Shown piece by piece: positions 1-7,581 of a stretch of DNA of 48,381 nt. Made by a program: the position numbers and the translations under genes. The DNA lies in assembly GCA_029251465.1 (NCBI GenBank), contig JAQXDI010000002.1, forward strand, positions 1 to 48,381, given 5' to 3'. This DNA is from Ascidiaceihabitans sp. (GTDB lineage Bacteria > Pseudomonadota > Alphaproteobacteria > Rhodobacterales > Rhodobacteraceae). The notes under the pieces are model-generated. The model searched no databases. It was not told where the DNA came from and was given only the letters and a program-made list of their open reading frames with translations. The first letter of the stretch is position 1. Every line of letters begins with the position of its first letter.

Positions 1-609
1 CGCTTGCACCCTCTGGGTGATCCATTATCCGCCACCTTCAGCCCTATTAAAATACTGAAATATAACATGTTATTGGCAGTCAGGGGTGCGAAAAGTTCAA
101 GTTACTTGGGGAATGCGAGGTCAGAGTCCTTTCTGGCCAACAACTCGCCAGCCTCCACGACGTGGGTTGCAGAAGAAGGGGAATCCTACTCGGTTTCGGA
201 CGAGATTAACTGGTCCACGTCGGTTGAGGGCGGTGTGTCGCTTAACGGATTTTCCGGTTCGGTGTCTTCAACGACGGGTGGCAGCCTGTCCGAAACGACG
301 ACGGTGACATCCAGCACGCAGGTTCGCCGCACGGTGAGTGTGGAGGCCGATGATTACGAAGATGGGACCTTGGTCTCATACGGGTTTCACGCCTTAAGCT
401 CGGATGCTGTGATTGAGGACGAATACACAATCATTGGGTACACGTCCGATTCAGACACATCGAGCTACAATGTCGGGCTTACATCGGAGGGCACGTCGAT
501 TGCGGTCGAGGCTTATTTTACGATGGACATCACGGAATCGCAGACAATTGAGGATTTCCTTGTCGGGGTATTTGCAACAGATGTTGCATACGATCTACTT
601 GTCGTTTGA
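1..609 (+). CDS. Hypothetical Ser/Thr-rich beta-strand protein, 5' end open
   Basis: I do not recognise this family. The frame is open to the left window edge, so the start may lie outside; a TTG at 4 and an ATG at 67 are the inside options. The convincing protein-like part starts near residue 50. It is acidic, with alternating Ser/Thr and hydrophobic residues (for example SVEGGVSLNGFSGSVSSTTG) and runs such as SETTTVTSSTQV, which suggests a beta-rich, secreted or pore-forming-like fold. No clear signal peptide or membrane helix is visible, and there is no Cys in the convincing part. It is followed by a non-coding stretch with a perfect hairpin at 696-733. An aerolysin/ETX-MTX2-like stem region is one possible reading, but this is only composition-based inference. 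Confidence 0.5.
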   Translation, partial: RLHPLGDPLSATFSPIKILKYNMLLAVRGAKSSSYLGNARSESFLANNSPASTTWVAEEGESYSVSDEINWSTSVEGGVSLNGFSGSVSSTTGGSLSETTTVTSSTQVRRTVSVEADDYEDGTLVSYGFHALSSDAVIEDEYTIIGYTSDSDTSSYNVGLTSEGTSIAVEAYFTMDITESQTIEDFLVGVFATDVAYDLLVV

Positions 610-695
610 ACGTCCTTCGGACCACCTGAAAATGGTTGTTTTCATTGTCCAAATTCGTGCGCATATGAAACCTGCTATTATCTCGTGTATTGATT

Positions 696-733
696 GTGAT
701 GCTCTACCTTCCAGGCAAGGACTAGAGCATCAC
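696..733. repeat. Perfect 10-bp inverted repeat (hairpin)
   Basis: GTGATGCTCT at 696-705 is exactly complementary to AGAGCATCAC at 724-733, and a second small stem (CCTT with AAGG) sits inside the loop. It lies about 90 bp downstream of the first gene and is followed by AAAATCT. It could be a factor-independent terminator of weak type, since there is no real T-run, or a protein-binding or recombination site. The repeat is seen directly; its role is not known. Confidence 0.5.
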
Positions 734-1031
734 AAAATCTCGCACTGATCATCGTTCATTCTTCCGCCGGCGTTCAGTTTCGCTCTAAGTTTCGCGTAAC
801 AAATGCAACCGGGTTGGCCGCAAATGATAGCAGGGATCGTTTGCGGGAGGGGAGGATCGCGTCACTTCACACGAAACGCTCGTCATTTTCCGCGTCTCGC
901 GACAAGTATAAAGAACCATGACCGATGACATACAGCACCTTGCGGTTGTGACCCGGCCCTTTGTTCCTGCCCGTGTCCGTCTACCGCTCTGAGCGACACC
1001 TTTGAGCGACGCAAGGCCAAGCACGGGGCGC

Positions 1032-1376
1032 TTAATGTCGTCGGTCTCGACAACCCGCGCCGTCTAACGCCGTGCCATCAAGAGCTGTGAAATCATCAAC
1101 CAATGTGATGTTCAGGTCTTCTCCGAACACATTGTCGATATCCGCAGTGGTGTCGATGTTGCGCACAGTCAAACTGGATTGGAACGCATCTTGCACGGCG
1201 CTGGTGGTGTAAACGGCGTCGCTGACGACATCTTAGGCTAGGGATTCCTCGGGTGTCACACTGACCTGATCAGCCGCATACGACGCCAGATATGCCCAAG
1301 GTTTTCTGACGTGCGGCGTGTTTGCGTATTTGCCACCGCACAACAAAACCGTCGCATGCGCCGGGCGCTTGATCTA
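1032..1376 (-). pseudogene. Remnant of a minus-strand gene with an in-frame TAA
   Basis: Read on the minus strand, one frame gives protein-like sequence interrupted by TAA at 1233-1235. Upstream of it (1236-1373) is a stretch containing KPWAYLASYAADQVSVTPEE. Downstream, to a TAA at 1032-1034, is an acidic stretch containing VRNIDTTADIDNVFGEDLNI. A TAG at 1374-1376 closes the frame upstream, and there is no plausible start codon. The composition looks like the end of a secreted protein. I do not recognise the family. The alternative is chance open reading in a GC-rich spacer. Confidence 0.3.
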
Positions 1377-1592
1377 GCGCGTTTAGACGCTTTTGCCCCA
1401 CGCGCACCCCGTGCCAAAGGCAATGCCAGCATACCTTGCACAGCAAATGGTCAAAATACCGCTTTTGACGCATTTACTACGCTTTCTCGGCTCAAGTGTC
1501 GTTTTTGGCTCGAATCTCGAACGGTTTTAGTGCTTGTCTGCGCGTGCCGAGACTCTTTGAAGAGAGTGATTGGCCAAAATAGGGAGAAAACA

Positions 1593-2561
1593 ATGAAAAA
1601 TATGGTAATCGCCGCGGGTTTCGCCGCAGCAACATCAATGGGCGCAACAGCGGCTCAAGCAGATTGTGGTGAAGTTTCGATCACACAAATGGACTGGGCA
1701 TCTGCCGCAGTTGTAACGGCTGTGTCCAAGTTCCTGATGGAACAAGGCTACGGCTGCACGGTTCAAGTTGTGCCGTCATCCACAGTTCCAGCCCTCACAT
1801 CTTTGGCAGAAACAGGCGAGCCTGACATTCTGACCGAAGTTTGGGCAAACTCCACACCATCTTACGAGCCACTGCTGGCCGAAGGTAAGCTGGTCGAATT
1901 GGGCAACGTTCTGTCCGACGGTGGCGTAGAAGCGTGGTGGATCCCAGCCTATCTGGCCGAATCCAACCCAGAGCTGACAACATGGGCCGGCATCATGGCC
2001 AACCCATCAGCCGTTGGTGGCCGTTTCCACGATTGCCCATCAGGCTGGGCATGCGACATCATCAACAACAACAACCTCAAAGCGTTGGACATCGAAGGGT
2101 CCGGCCTTGAGCGTTTCCAGCACGGTTCCGGCGAAACACTGCAAACGTCTATTGCTGCGGCCTATGACGAAAAAGCACCTTGGTTCGGCTACTACTGGGC
2201 CCCAACAGCTGTTTTGGGCAAGTACCCGATGGTCAAAGTTGAAGTTGCCGCATACGACGCAGATGCGCACGCCTGCAACGGCGACGTAGATTGCGCTGAT
2301 CCAAAAGTATCAGCCTATCCAGCGTCCAAAGTTGTAACTGCCGCGTCCAAAGCGTTCGTTGAGCGTGAGCCAGATGCAGCAGCATTGATGGCAAACGTGT
2401 CGTTCACAAATGCACAAATGGGCGAAGTTCTGGCCTGGCGCTTGGACAAAAACGCATCCTACGACGAAGCTGCCGTGTACTTTTTGTCCAACAACAAAGA
2501 GACATGGGCCGGTTGGTTGAACGAAGATGCGACAGCCAAACTGTCCGCTTTGCTTAAGTAA
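1593..2561 (+). CDS. proX: Glycine betaine/proline-type ABC transporter substrate-binding protein
   Basis: Periplasmic binding protein (OpuAC/ProX family, 322 residues) that delivers a quaternary-amine or similar osmolyte to the permease encoded downstream. Residues 1-23 form a Sec signal peptide ending TAAQA, so the mature protein starts near DCGEV. The mature chain has the family layout and several Trp residues (MDWASA, EVWANS, AWWIPAY, FGYYWAP) suited to an aromatic box for a cationic headgroup. The ATG at 1593 is chosen because AGGGAG lies 7 bases upstream and the signal peptide follows at once; longer in-frame starts give no signal peptide. A hairpin at 2581-2609 separates it from the permease, consistent with higher expression of the binding protein. 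The substrate could be glycine betaine, proline betaine, choline or DMSP; sequence alone does not decide. Confidence 0.9.
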   Translation: MKNMVIAAGFAAATSMGATAAQADCGEVSITQMDWASAAVVTAVSKFLMEQGYGCTVQVVPSSTVPALTSLAETGEPDILTEVWANSTPSYEPLLAEGKLVELGNVLSDGGVEAWWIPAYLAESNPELTTWAGIMANPSAVGGRFHDCPSGWACDIINNNNLKALDIEGSGLERFQHGSGETLQTSIAAAYDEKAPWFGYYWAPTAVLGKYPMVKVEVAAYDADAHACNGDVDCADPKVSAYPASKVVTAASKAFVEREPDAAALMANVSFTNAQMGEVLAWRLDKNASYDEAAVYFLSNNKETWAGWLNEDATAKLSALLK

Positions 2562-2580
2562 TCTGGACGTACTAACTACG

Positions 2581-2614
2581 ACCTCTCCGCCCACAGAAGG
2601 CGGGGAGGTCTTTT
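2581..2614 (+). terminator. Intra-operon hairpin (attenuator) after the binding-protein gene
   Basis: ACCTCTCCGCC at 2581-2591 pairs with GGCGGGGAGGT at 2599-2609 (one G-T pair), followed by CTTTTC. It lies between the binding-protein stop and the permease start 24 bases further on. The position suggests partial termination or mRNA-end protection, so that the binding protein is made in excess of the membrane parts. Confidence 0.7.
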
Positions 2615-2632
2615 CAATAGGGGAATACAGAT

Positions 2633-3661
2633 ATGGCCTTTTACGATGGGCTTTTTAACACGCTCGGCCTGAGCGATTGGTGTGCTGGTGGTTCGTCCGC
2701 TGCACCCATGTCGATGGCAGATTTACTCGCGCAAAATTCCGGTGAAGCGACCAAGGGGCCGTTTTTCCCGTTTCCATCGCTGGATAATCTTAACGAAAGC
2801 TGTGGCAGCATCCCGCAATCGCGTGATGTGACCAAAGGTATCGAAGAAGGGTTTTTGGCTGCCAAACCGGCGATGAAATCCGTGCTTGATCCGATCACCC
2901 AGCCGCTGAGCTGGTTGCTGGATGGTGCGCTGTGGTTGTTCACGACGACGCCGTGGTTCATCATGATCCCGATCCTAGTGGCGATTGCGTTTTGGGCGTC
3001 ACGTTCGGTTGCGGTCACGGTGTTTGTGGCCTTTGCGATCGTTTTGATGGGGCTGGTTGACCACTACTTGGTTGCGATGCAAACGCTGTCGATCATCTTT
3101 GTCTGTACGGGCATTTCGGTTCTGTTGGGCGTGCCCATCGGCATTGGCATGTCGAAATCGGATAGGTTTCAGAACGGGGCGATCCCGATTTTGGATTTGC
3201 TCCAGACGCTGCCGTCCTTCGTGTACCTGATCCCGCTGATCTTCTTGTTTTCGGTAACGGAATCAAAGCTGTATGGCATTGCGATCATCCTCTACGCGAT
3301 TGTGCCGGTGATCCGCCTGACCAACCTTGGCATTCGTCTGGTTGATCAAGACGTGATCGAGGCGGCAAACGCGTTTGGCATGACGTCCCGCCAAAAACTT
3401 CTGGGGGTCGAACTGCCCCTCGCGCTGCCAAACATCATGGCTGGCGTGAACCAGACCATCATGATGAGCCTCGCAATGGTTGTGATTGCATCGCTGGTGT
3501 CTGCACCGGGCCTTGGTGTGAACGTTCTGCGCGGTATTCGGAACCTTGAATTGGGTGTCGGAATTGTTGCGGGTATCGGCATTGTGCTGTTGGCGGTGAT
3601 CTTGGATCGCGTGTCAAAAGCGGCCCTGACACGGGTCGACATGACCCAAGTGAAACATTGA
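2633..3661 (+). CDS. proW: Glycine betaine/proline-type ABC transporter permease
   Basis: Inner-membrane permease of the ProW/OpuAB type, 342 residues. A soluble N-terminal stretch of about 95 residues precedes several hydrophobic segments, the first around FIMIPILVAIAFWAS. The cytoplasmic EAA loop that contacts the ATPase is visible as EAANAFGMTSRQ followed by ELPLALPNIMAG. The start ATG at 2633 has AGGGGAA about 8 bases upstream. It lies 12 bp before the ATPase gene in the same operon. The membrane part has the usual binding-protein-dependent permease order, with no truncation. Confidence 0.9.
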   Translation: MAFYDGLFNTLGLSDWCAGGSSAAPMSMADLLAQNSGEATKGPFFPFPSLDNLNESCGSIPQSRDVTKGIEEGFLAAKPAMKSVLDPITQPLSWLLDGALWLFTTTPWFIMIPILVAIAFWASRSVAVTVFVAFAIVLMGLVDHYLVAMQTLSIIFVCTGISVLLGVPIGIGMSKSDRFQNGAIPILDLLQTLPSFVYLIPLIFLFSVTESKLYGIAIILYAIVPVIRLTNLGIRLVDQDVIEAANAFGMTSRQKLLGVELPLALPNIMAGVNQTIMMSLAMVVIASLVSAPGLGVNVLRGIRNLELGVGIVAGIGIVLLAVILDRVSKAALTRVDMTQVKH

Positions 3662-3673
3662 TAGGCGACTGAC

Positions 3674-4714
3674 ATGACACAAGAACCAAAAGTCAGCCTA
3701 CGGGGTCTGTACAAAATCTTTGGCGCGAACGGTAAGGCCGCGCTGAAACATGTCCAAGACGGCATGGGCAAAGAAGAATTGTTGGTCGAGCACAAACACG
3801 TGCTGGGCCTGCAAGACATCAACGTCGACATGCAAGCGGGCGAAATCACTGTTGTTATGGGCCTGTCGGGCTCTGGTAAATCAACGCTGATCCGCCACTT
3901 GAACCGTCTGATCGAACCCACAGCGGGCGAGATTCTGGTAGACGGGATCGACGTGATGGGTCTGAATGAAACGGGTCTACGCGAATTGCGCCAAGGTAAG
4001 ATGTCGATGGTGTTTCAAAAGTTCGCTTTGTTGCCCCATCGCTCGGTGATCCAGAACGCGGCCATGTCTTTGGCTGTGCGCGGCGAAGACGAGGCAACCC
4101 AAATGCGCGAGGCACAAAAATGGCTCGATCGGGTGGGGCTGGGCGGCTACGAACACCACTATCCGGCGCAATTGTCCGGTGGCATGCAGCAACGTGTGGG
4201 CATTGCCCGCGCGCTGACCGCAAACACCGACATCATGCTGATGGACGAGGCGTTCTCGGCGCTTGATCCATTGATCCGCACCGACATGCAGGACCTGCTG
4301 CTCGAACTACAAGAAGAGCTGCACAAGACCATCATCTTTATCACCCACGATCTGGATGAAGCGTTGAAACTGTCCGATCACCTCGTGATCCTCAAGGACG
4401 GCGCGGTCATTCAGCAGGGCGAACCACAGGACATTCTGCTGAACCCTTGTGATCCCTACATCGAAGACTTCGTAAGCGACATTAACCGTGCCCGCGTCTT
4501 GCGTGCGCGTTCAATTATGAAGCCTTTGGCGAAGGGTGCCAAATACGCAGGCGATTGCCAGATCAACGACAACCTCGAAAGCTTGATCGCGTCCTCGGGT
4601 GGTGAAACCAGCAAAACCTACCGCGTCTTGAATGGAGAAGAAGCCGTGGGTCAGATCGATATGCTGGATCTGGTGCGCGCCCTTGTGCCGCGTATCTCAT
4701 CGACGCAAGCGTAA
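3674..4714 (+). CDS. proV: Glycine betaine/proline-type ABC transporter ATP-binding protein
   Basis: Cytoplasmic ATPase of the importer, 346 residues. Visible elements in order: Walker A GLSGSGKST, Q-loop VFQKFALLPH, signature LSGGMQQRVGIARAL, Walker B IMLMDEAFSALDP and H-loop FITHDLDEAL. The N-terminus carries the roughly 50-residue extension typical of ProV, before the core beta strand. The C-terminal tail of about 80 residues is shorter than a full tandem CBS pair, so osmotic or cyclic-dinucleotide sensing through CBS domains may be reduced. It is the last gene of the operon and is followed by a strong terminator. Confidence 0.9.
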   Translation: MTQEPKVSLRGLYKIFGANGKAALKHVQDGMGKEELLVEHKHVLGLQDINVDMQAGEITVVMGLSGSGKSTLIRHLNRLIEPTAGEILVDGIDVMGLNETGLRELRQGKMSMVFQKFALLPHRSVIQNAAMSLAVRGEDEATQMREAQKWLDRVGLGGYEHHYPAQLSGGMQQRVGIARALTANTDIMLMDEAFSALDPLIRTDMQDLLLELQEELHKTIIFITHDLDEALKLSDHLVILKDGAVIQQGEPQDILLNPCDPYIEDFVSDINRARVLRARSIMKPLAKGAKYAGDCQINDNLESLIASSGGETSKTYRVLNGEEAVGQIDMLDLVRALVPRISSTQA

Positions 4715-4764
4715 CCCGCGTTAAGGTCGCAGGCTCATCAGCTTGTTCTGATCAAAAATACTCA

Positions 4765-4794
4765 AAAAGGCGGTGTCAATTGGCACCGCCTTTT
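4765..4794. terminator. Bidirectional intrinsic terminator between convergent operons
   Basis: AAAAGGCGGTG at 4765-4775 is exactly complementary to CACCGCCTTTT at 4784-4794. A T-run follows on the plus strand, and the A-run on the left gives a T-run on the minus strand. It sits between the end of the ATPase gene (4714) and the end of the minus-strand dehalogenase gene (4799), so it can stop transcription from both sides. Confidence 0.85.
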
Positions 4795-4798
4795 CTAT

Positions 4799-5524
4799 TT
4801 AGTCCGCAACCTCGGCCGCATGCGCCGCTGCCAAATCCGCCATACTGTTGAACTGGAAATCAACCGTTGGCATGGTTCCGGGGTTCATCGTGGCGCCAAA
4901 CCCGTCCTTGTCAAAGCGCCGGTAAATCCATGCATTCGCCAATCCGTGTTTGTTTGCGGGGCCATGGTCGTGAAACATGCTTTCCGCTGTATGCAAAATC
5001 TCGTGTTTGGCGATCCCCTGACGCGCAAGCATTTCCAACATGTAGTCAAAATTGCGATCGGCGGGTTTGTAACTGCCGATATCCTCAGCGGTATAAATCC
5101 CGTCAAAATGCACATCCAAACGGGCGTTTGATCCGGAAAAACTCAGGTTGTCTGTGTTCGTCAGGACCACCAGCTTGTAGTGCTGCTTGAGATAGGCAAG
5201 GGCTGCGCGGCTATCCTCAAAAGCGGGCCACTGGCGCACCGATTGACCATAGGCGACGCATTCTTCCCAAGTGACGATCACGCCCCATTCTTCGGCCAAA
5301 CGACGGTACACGATTGGCAGTAAGTCGCGGTAAACCGTCAAAGGTGTCCACGCCTGCGCCGTGCTTTCGTAATACGCATGTGCCTCTAGAATGTCATCAC
5401 GCGACAAGGCGCGATTGACCTTGTCTGTCAGCGGCTTAAGGCCCGTGACCATGCCACTCTCCCAGTCAATCAGCGTGCCATAGACGTCGAATGTTAGGGC
5501 TTTGAAACCTGTCAGTTTCATCAT
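4799..5524 (-). CDS. HAD-family hydrolase, haloacid dehalogenase type II-like
   Basis: Cytoplasmic HAD-superfamily enzyme (241 residues, usual for type II 2-haloacid dehalogenases). Motif I FDVYGTL gives the nucleophile Asp13, motif II is the VLTNTD strand, motif III is the Lys of SYKPADRNF, and the last motif region is HTAESMFHDHGPAN. The start overlaps the end of the upstream M24 gene region (TGA, one base, ATG), with GAGGTG as ribosome site, so the two are translated together. Many enzymes of this class are phosphatases or act on other small molecules, and the M24 neighbour suggests a catabolic role rather than halogen chemistry. The substrate is unknown. Confidence 0.8.
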   Translation of the reverse strand: MMKLTGFKALTFDVYGTLIDWESGMVTGLKPLTDKVNRALSRDDILEAHAYYESTAQAWTPLTVYRDLLPIVYRRLAEEWGVIVTWEECVAYGQSVRQWPAFEDSRAALAYLKQHYKLVVLTNTDNLSFSGSNARLDVHFDGIYTAEDIGSYKPADRNFDYMLEMLARQGIAKHEILHTAESMFHDHGPANKHGLANAWIYRRFDKDGFGATMNPGTMPTVDFQFNSMADLAAAHAAEVAD

Positions 5525-5525
5525 T

Positions 5526-6695
5526 TCACCTCAGAATTGGAAGGTCGGGCGCGGCGCGTTTGGTTAGCAATTCGACACCACTGTCGCGCACGACGATGTT
5601 TTCCTCATGCACCATCATCAGGCCCGCGCCGTACCCCAGCGAAGGTTCTAGCGTCAGTACCATTCCGTCTTGCAAGACGGTGGTGTCAAAGGCGGCGTGC
5701 GACGGTTGTTCAGTCAGTTGCATCCCCAATCCATGCCCAAGGCGCCCGATGTCACCACCGCTGTCATCCAGCTCTTTGATCACACTCGACATTGCTGAAA
5801 ACAGATCGCGGCAGGTGTTGCAGGGTTTTGCGGCGGCCAGCCCGGCTTCGGTCGCGCGCCACAAAACATCATAGGCCCGCTTGGCCGTGTCGTCGGCCTG
5901 TCCGATGGCCCAATTGCGATCAAAATCGCAGAAATACCCATCCCAGACACAGCCTGTGTCCATCATCAACACATCGCCGTTTTGCAGTGGGCGGGGTGGC
6001 GGCGGCGAAATCACATCGATGTACCCACCTGTGTCTGCCGATCCGACCAGGTAGGGCACGTCATCGGCCCCAAGCCCTAGGGCTGTGCGCTTGAATTCAC
6101 GAAAGGTCTGATCCAGCGGTTGCCCGACGCTGACAAATTCTGGCACGGCGTCAAAACTGGCCGACCCAATCGCGCAAATATGGCGCAGCTTTTCGATCTC
6201 GGCGTCAGATTTCACCATCCGCAGCCCTTGGGTGATTGCCGTTGCGTCCACAACGTTTAGGTCTGACAGACCAGCCATCAGACGTTCCCAATCCGCCAGT
6301 GGCATCCGCATCGCGGTCTCGTGCCCCTTAGGCAGGCCGATGCGTTTTAGCGGGTGCAGCAGATCGTGCAGCAGGCTGATGCCGTCATCGTCCGGGGCAG
6401 GGGCGCTCCAGGTGCGGATATCGTCGATCCAGGATTGACGCATCAAGGCCGCGCCAATTTCAGGGATCACGGCGATCGGCTTGCCAGAGGCAGGAATAAA
6501 CACGAACCACGGGCGCGTCGGGCTTTGCCAAAACAACGTTTGGAAACCGGTGAAATAGCGGACCTCGGGTTCGCTCAGCACCAAAATTCCGTCCAGCCCT
6601 TGTGCGGCCATCAGCGCTTGCGCCTTTTGGGTGCGCGCCTGAAATTCGGATGCGAGAAACCCGCGCGTAGGTGTAGTAAGATTTTGCGCTGACAT
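5526..6695 (-). CDS. M24-family hydrolase (Xaa-Pro dipeptidase / ectoine hydrolase-like)
   Basis: Pita-bread metalloenzyme of 389 residues, close in length to ectoine hydrolase DoeA/EutD and to prolidases. The N-terminal creatinase-like domain covers roughly residues 15-150. The C-terminal catalytic domain shows the five metal ligands: Asp of MMDTG, Asp of FCDFDRNW, His of LGHGLGM, Glu of TLEPSLG and Glu of MVHEENIV. The start at 6695 has a GGGAGGG ribosome site. It is the first gene of a leftward pair with the HAD gene and is divergent from the EutA-like gene only about 40 bp away. It could cleave an amide or ring in the compound handled by this block. Ectoine is the obvious candidate by family, but eutB and eutC are absent here. 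Confidence 0.8.
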   Translation of the reverse strand: MSAQNLTTPTRGFLASEFQARTQKAQALMAAQGLDGILVLSEPEVRYFTGFQTLFWQSPTRPWFVFIPASGKPIAVIPEIGAALMRQSWIDDIRTWSAPAPDDDGISLLHDLLHPLKRIGLPKGHETAMRMPLADWERLMAGLSDLNVVDATAITQGLRMVKSDAEIEKLRHICAIGSASFDAVPEFVSVGQPLDQTFREFKRTALGLGADDVPYLVGSADTGGYIDVISPPPPRPLQNGDVLMMDTGCVWDGYFCDFDRNWAIGQADDTAKRAYDVLWRATEAGLAAAKPCNTCRDLFSAMSSVIKELDDSGGDIGRLGHGLGMQLTEQPSHAAFDTTVLQDGMVLTLEPSLGYGAGLMMVHEENIVVRDSGVELLTKRAAPDLPILR

Positions 6696-6735
6696 TCGAC
6701 CCTCCCAAGCCGTTAATAATCGCAGTTATGCTTGC

Positions 6736-7581
6736 TTGGCACGTCTGATCGCGTCACACAATAACGGCGTAGCGGTTTTACAAAGGGCAGCGGTTTTGGG
6801 ACAGGCCAGCGACACATCGACACCAATCAAGCGGTTGGCGTTTACGACAGACCAAGGGGCTGGTGCGCGGGCGCGTATTGGTCTGATGGTGCTGGAATCC
6901 GATCAAACGATGGAGGCCGAATTTCGCGTCCTGACCGATCTTCCCGGCGTTTCGGTCTATCATGCGCGCCTTGCAAATGACGTTGATGTCACACCGGAAA
7001 AACTGGCCAAGATGGAGGCGGAGCTGCCCATCGCGGCCGCCCTGATCCCGCAAGATATGGGCCTTGCGTCAATCGGATATGGTTGCACGTCTGGGTCCAC
7101 GATCATCGGCGAAGACCGCGTTGCGCACATTCTGGATGCGGCCCACCCGAACGTCCCATCGACCAATCCGCTGACAGCAGCCAAAGCTGCATTGCGCGCT
7201 TTGGGGGTGAAACGGCTGGCGTTGCTAACGCCCTATGCGCCGGATGTGACCACAGCGATGCAGGCAAAATTTGAGGCAGCAGGGATCAATGTGACCTTGA
7301 TCGGGTCGTTCTATGAACGAGATGATCGGGTTGTCGGACGGATCGACGCGCAATCTATTCTAGAGGCAACTTTGGCCGTCGGGCAGGGCGATTGCGATGG
7401 GGTTTTTGTGTCCTGCACCAGCTTGCGCACCGCCGGGCTGATTGAACAGGCGGAACAGGTTTTGGGCAAGCCGGTGACGGCGAGCAATCACGCGCTTGCG
7501 TGGCACTTGCTGCGATTGGCTGGCATCAACGACACGCAAACCGGACTTGGGCGCTTGTTCCAGATGCAGGCAGCGCCGTGA
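6736..7581 (+). CDS. EutA-like / maleate isomerase-type Asp/Glu racemase-family protein
   Basis: Asp/Glu racemase-superfamily protein (281 residues from a TTG at 6736). The segment FTTDQGAGARARIGLMVLES matches my memory of the ectoine-utilisation EutA family. Two conserved Cys lie in YGCTSGST and VSCTSLRT, the positions of the catalytic Cys pair in maleate isomerase and arylmalonate decarboxylase relatives. The true start is uncertain, because no ATG fits before the conserved core. The stop overlaps the GTG start of the next gene by 4 bp (GTGA). EutA proteins normally sit with eutB and eutC, which are missing, so the function may be isomerisation or racemisation of a different intermediate. 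Confidence 0.72.
   Translation: MARLIASHNNGVAVLQRAAVLGQASDTSTPIKRLAFTTDQGAGARARIGLMVLESDQTMEAEFRVLTDLPGVSVYHARLANDVDVTPEKLAKMEAELPIAAALIPQDMGLASIGYGCTSGSTIIGEDRVAHILDAAHPNVPSTNPLTAAKAALRALGVKRLALLTPYAPDVTTAMQAKFEAAGINVTLIGSFYERDDRVVGRIDAQSILEATLAVGQGDCDGVFVSCTSLRTAGLIEQAEQVLGKPVTASNHALAWHLLRLAGINDTQTGLGRLFQMQAAP

Larger units (their letters stand above)
610..1592. other. About 1 kb without an intact gene; gene debris and importer upstream region
   Basis: No reading frame here has convincing start, length and codon pattern. It contains a perfect hairpin (696-733), a 24-codon open stretch starting with ATG at 915 whose likely continuation is in another frame (reading into residues such as FERRKAKHGALNVVG), and a minus-strand remnant at 1032-1376. 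The last 100 bases before 1593 must carry the promoter of the ABC importer, but I cannot point to convincing -35/-10 boxes. The stretch looks like eroded coding DNA. Confidence 0.5.

Noticed and set aside
1311..1592. A longer N-terminus for the betaine-binding protein
   Set aside because: The extra 94 codons lack a signal peptide and conserved residues; the ATG at 1593 has both a ribosome site and a signal peptide.
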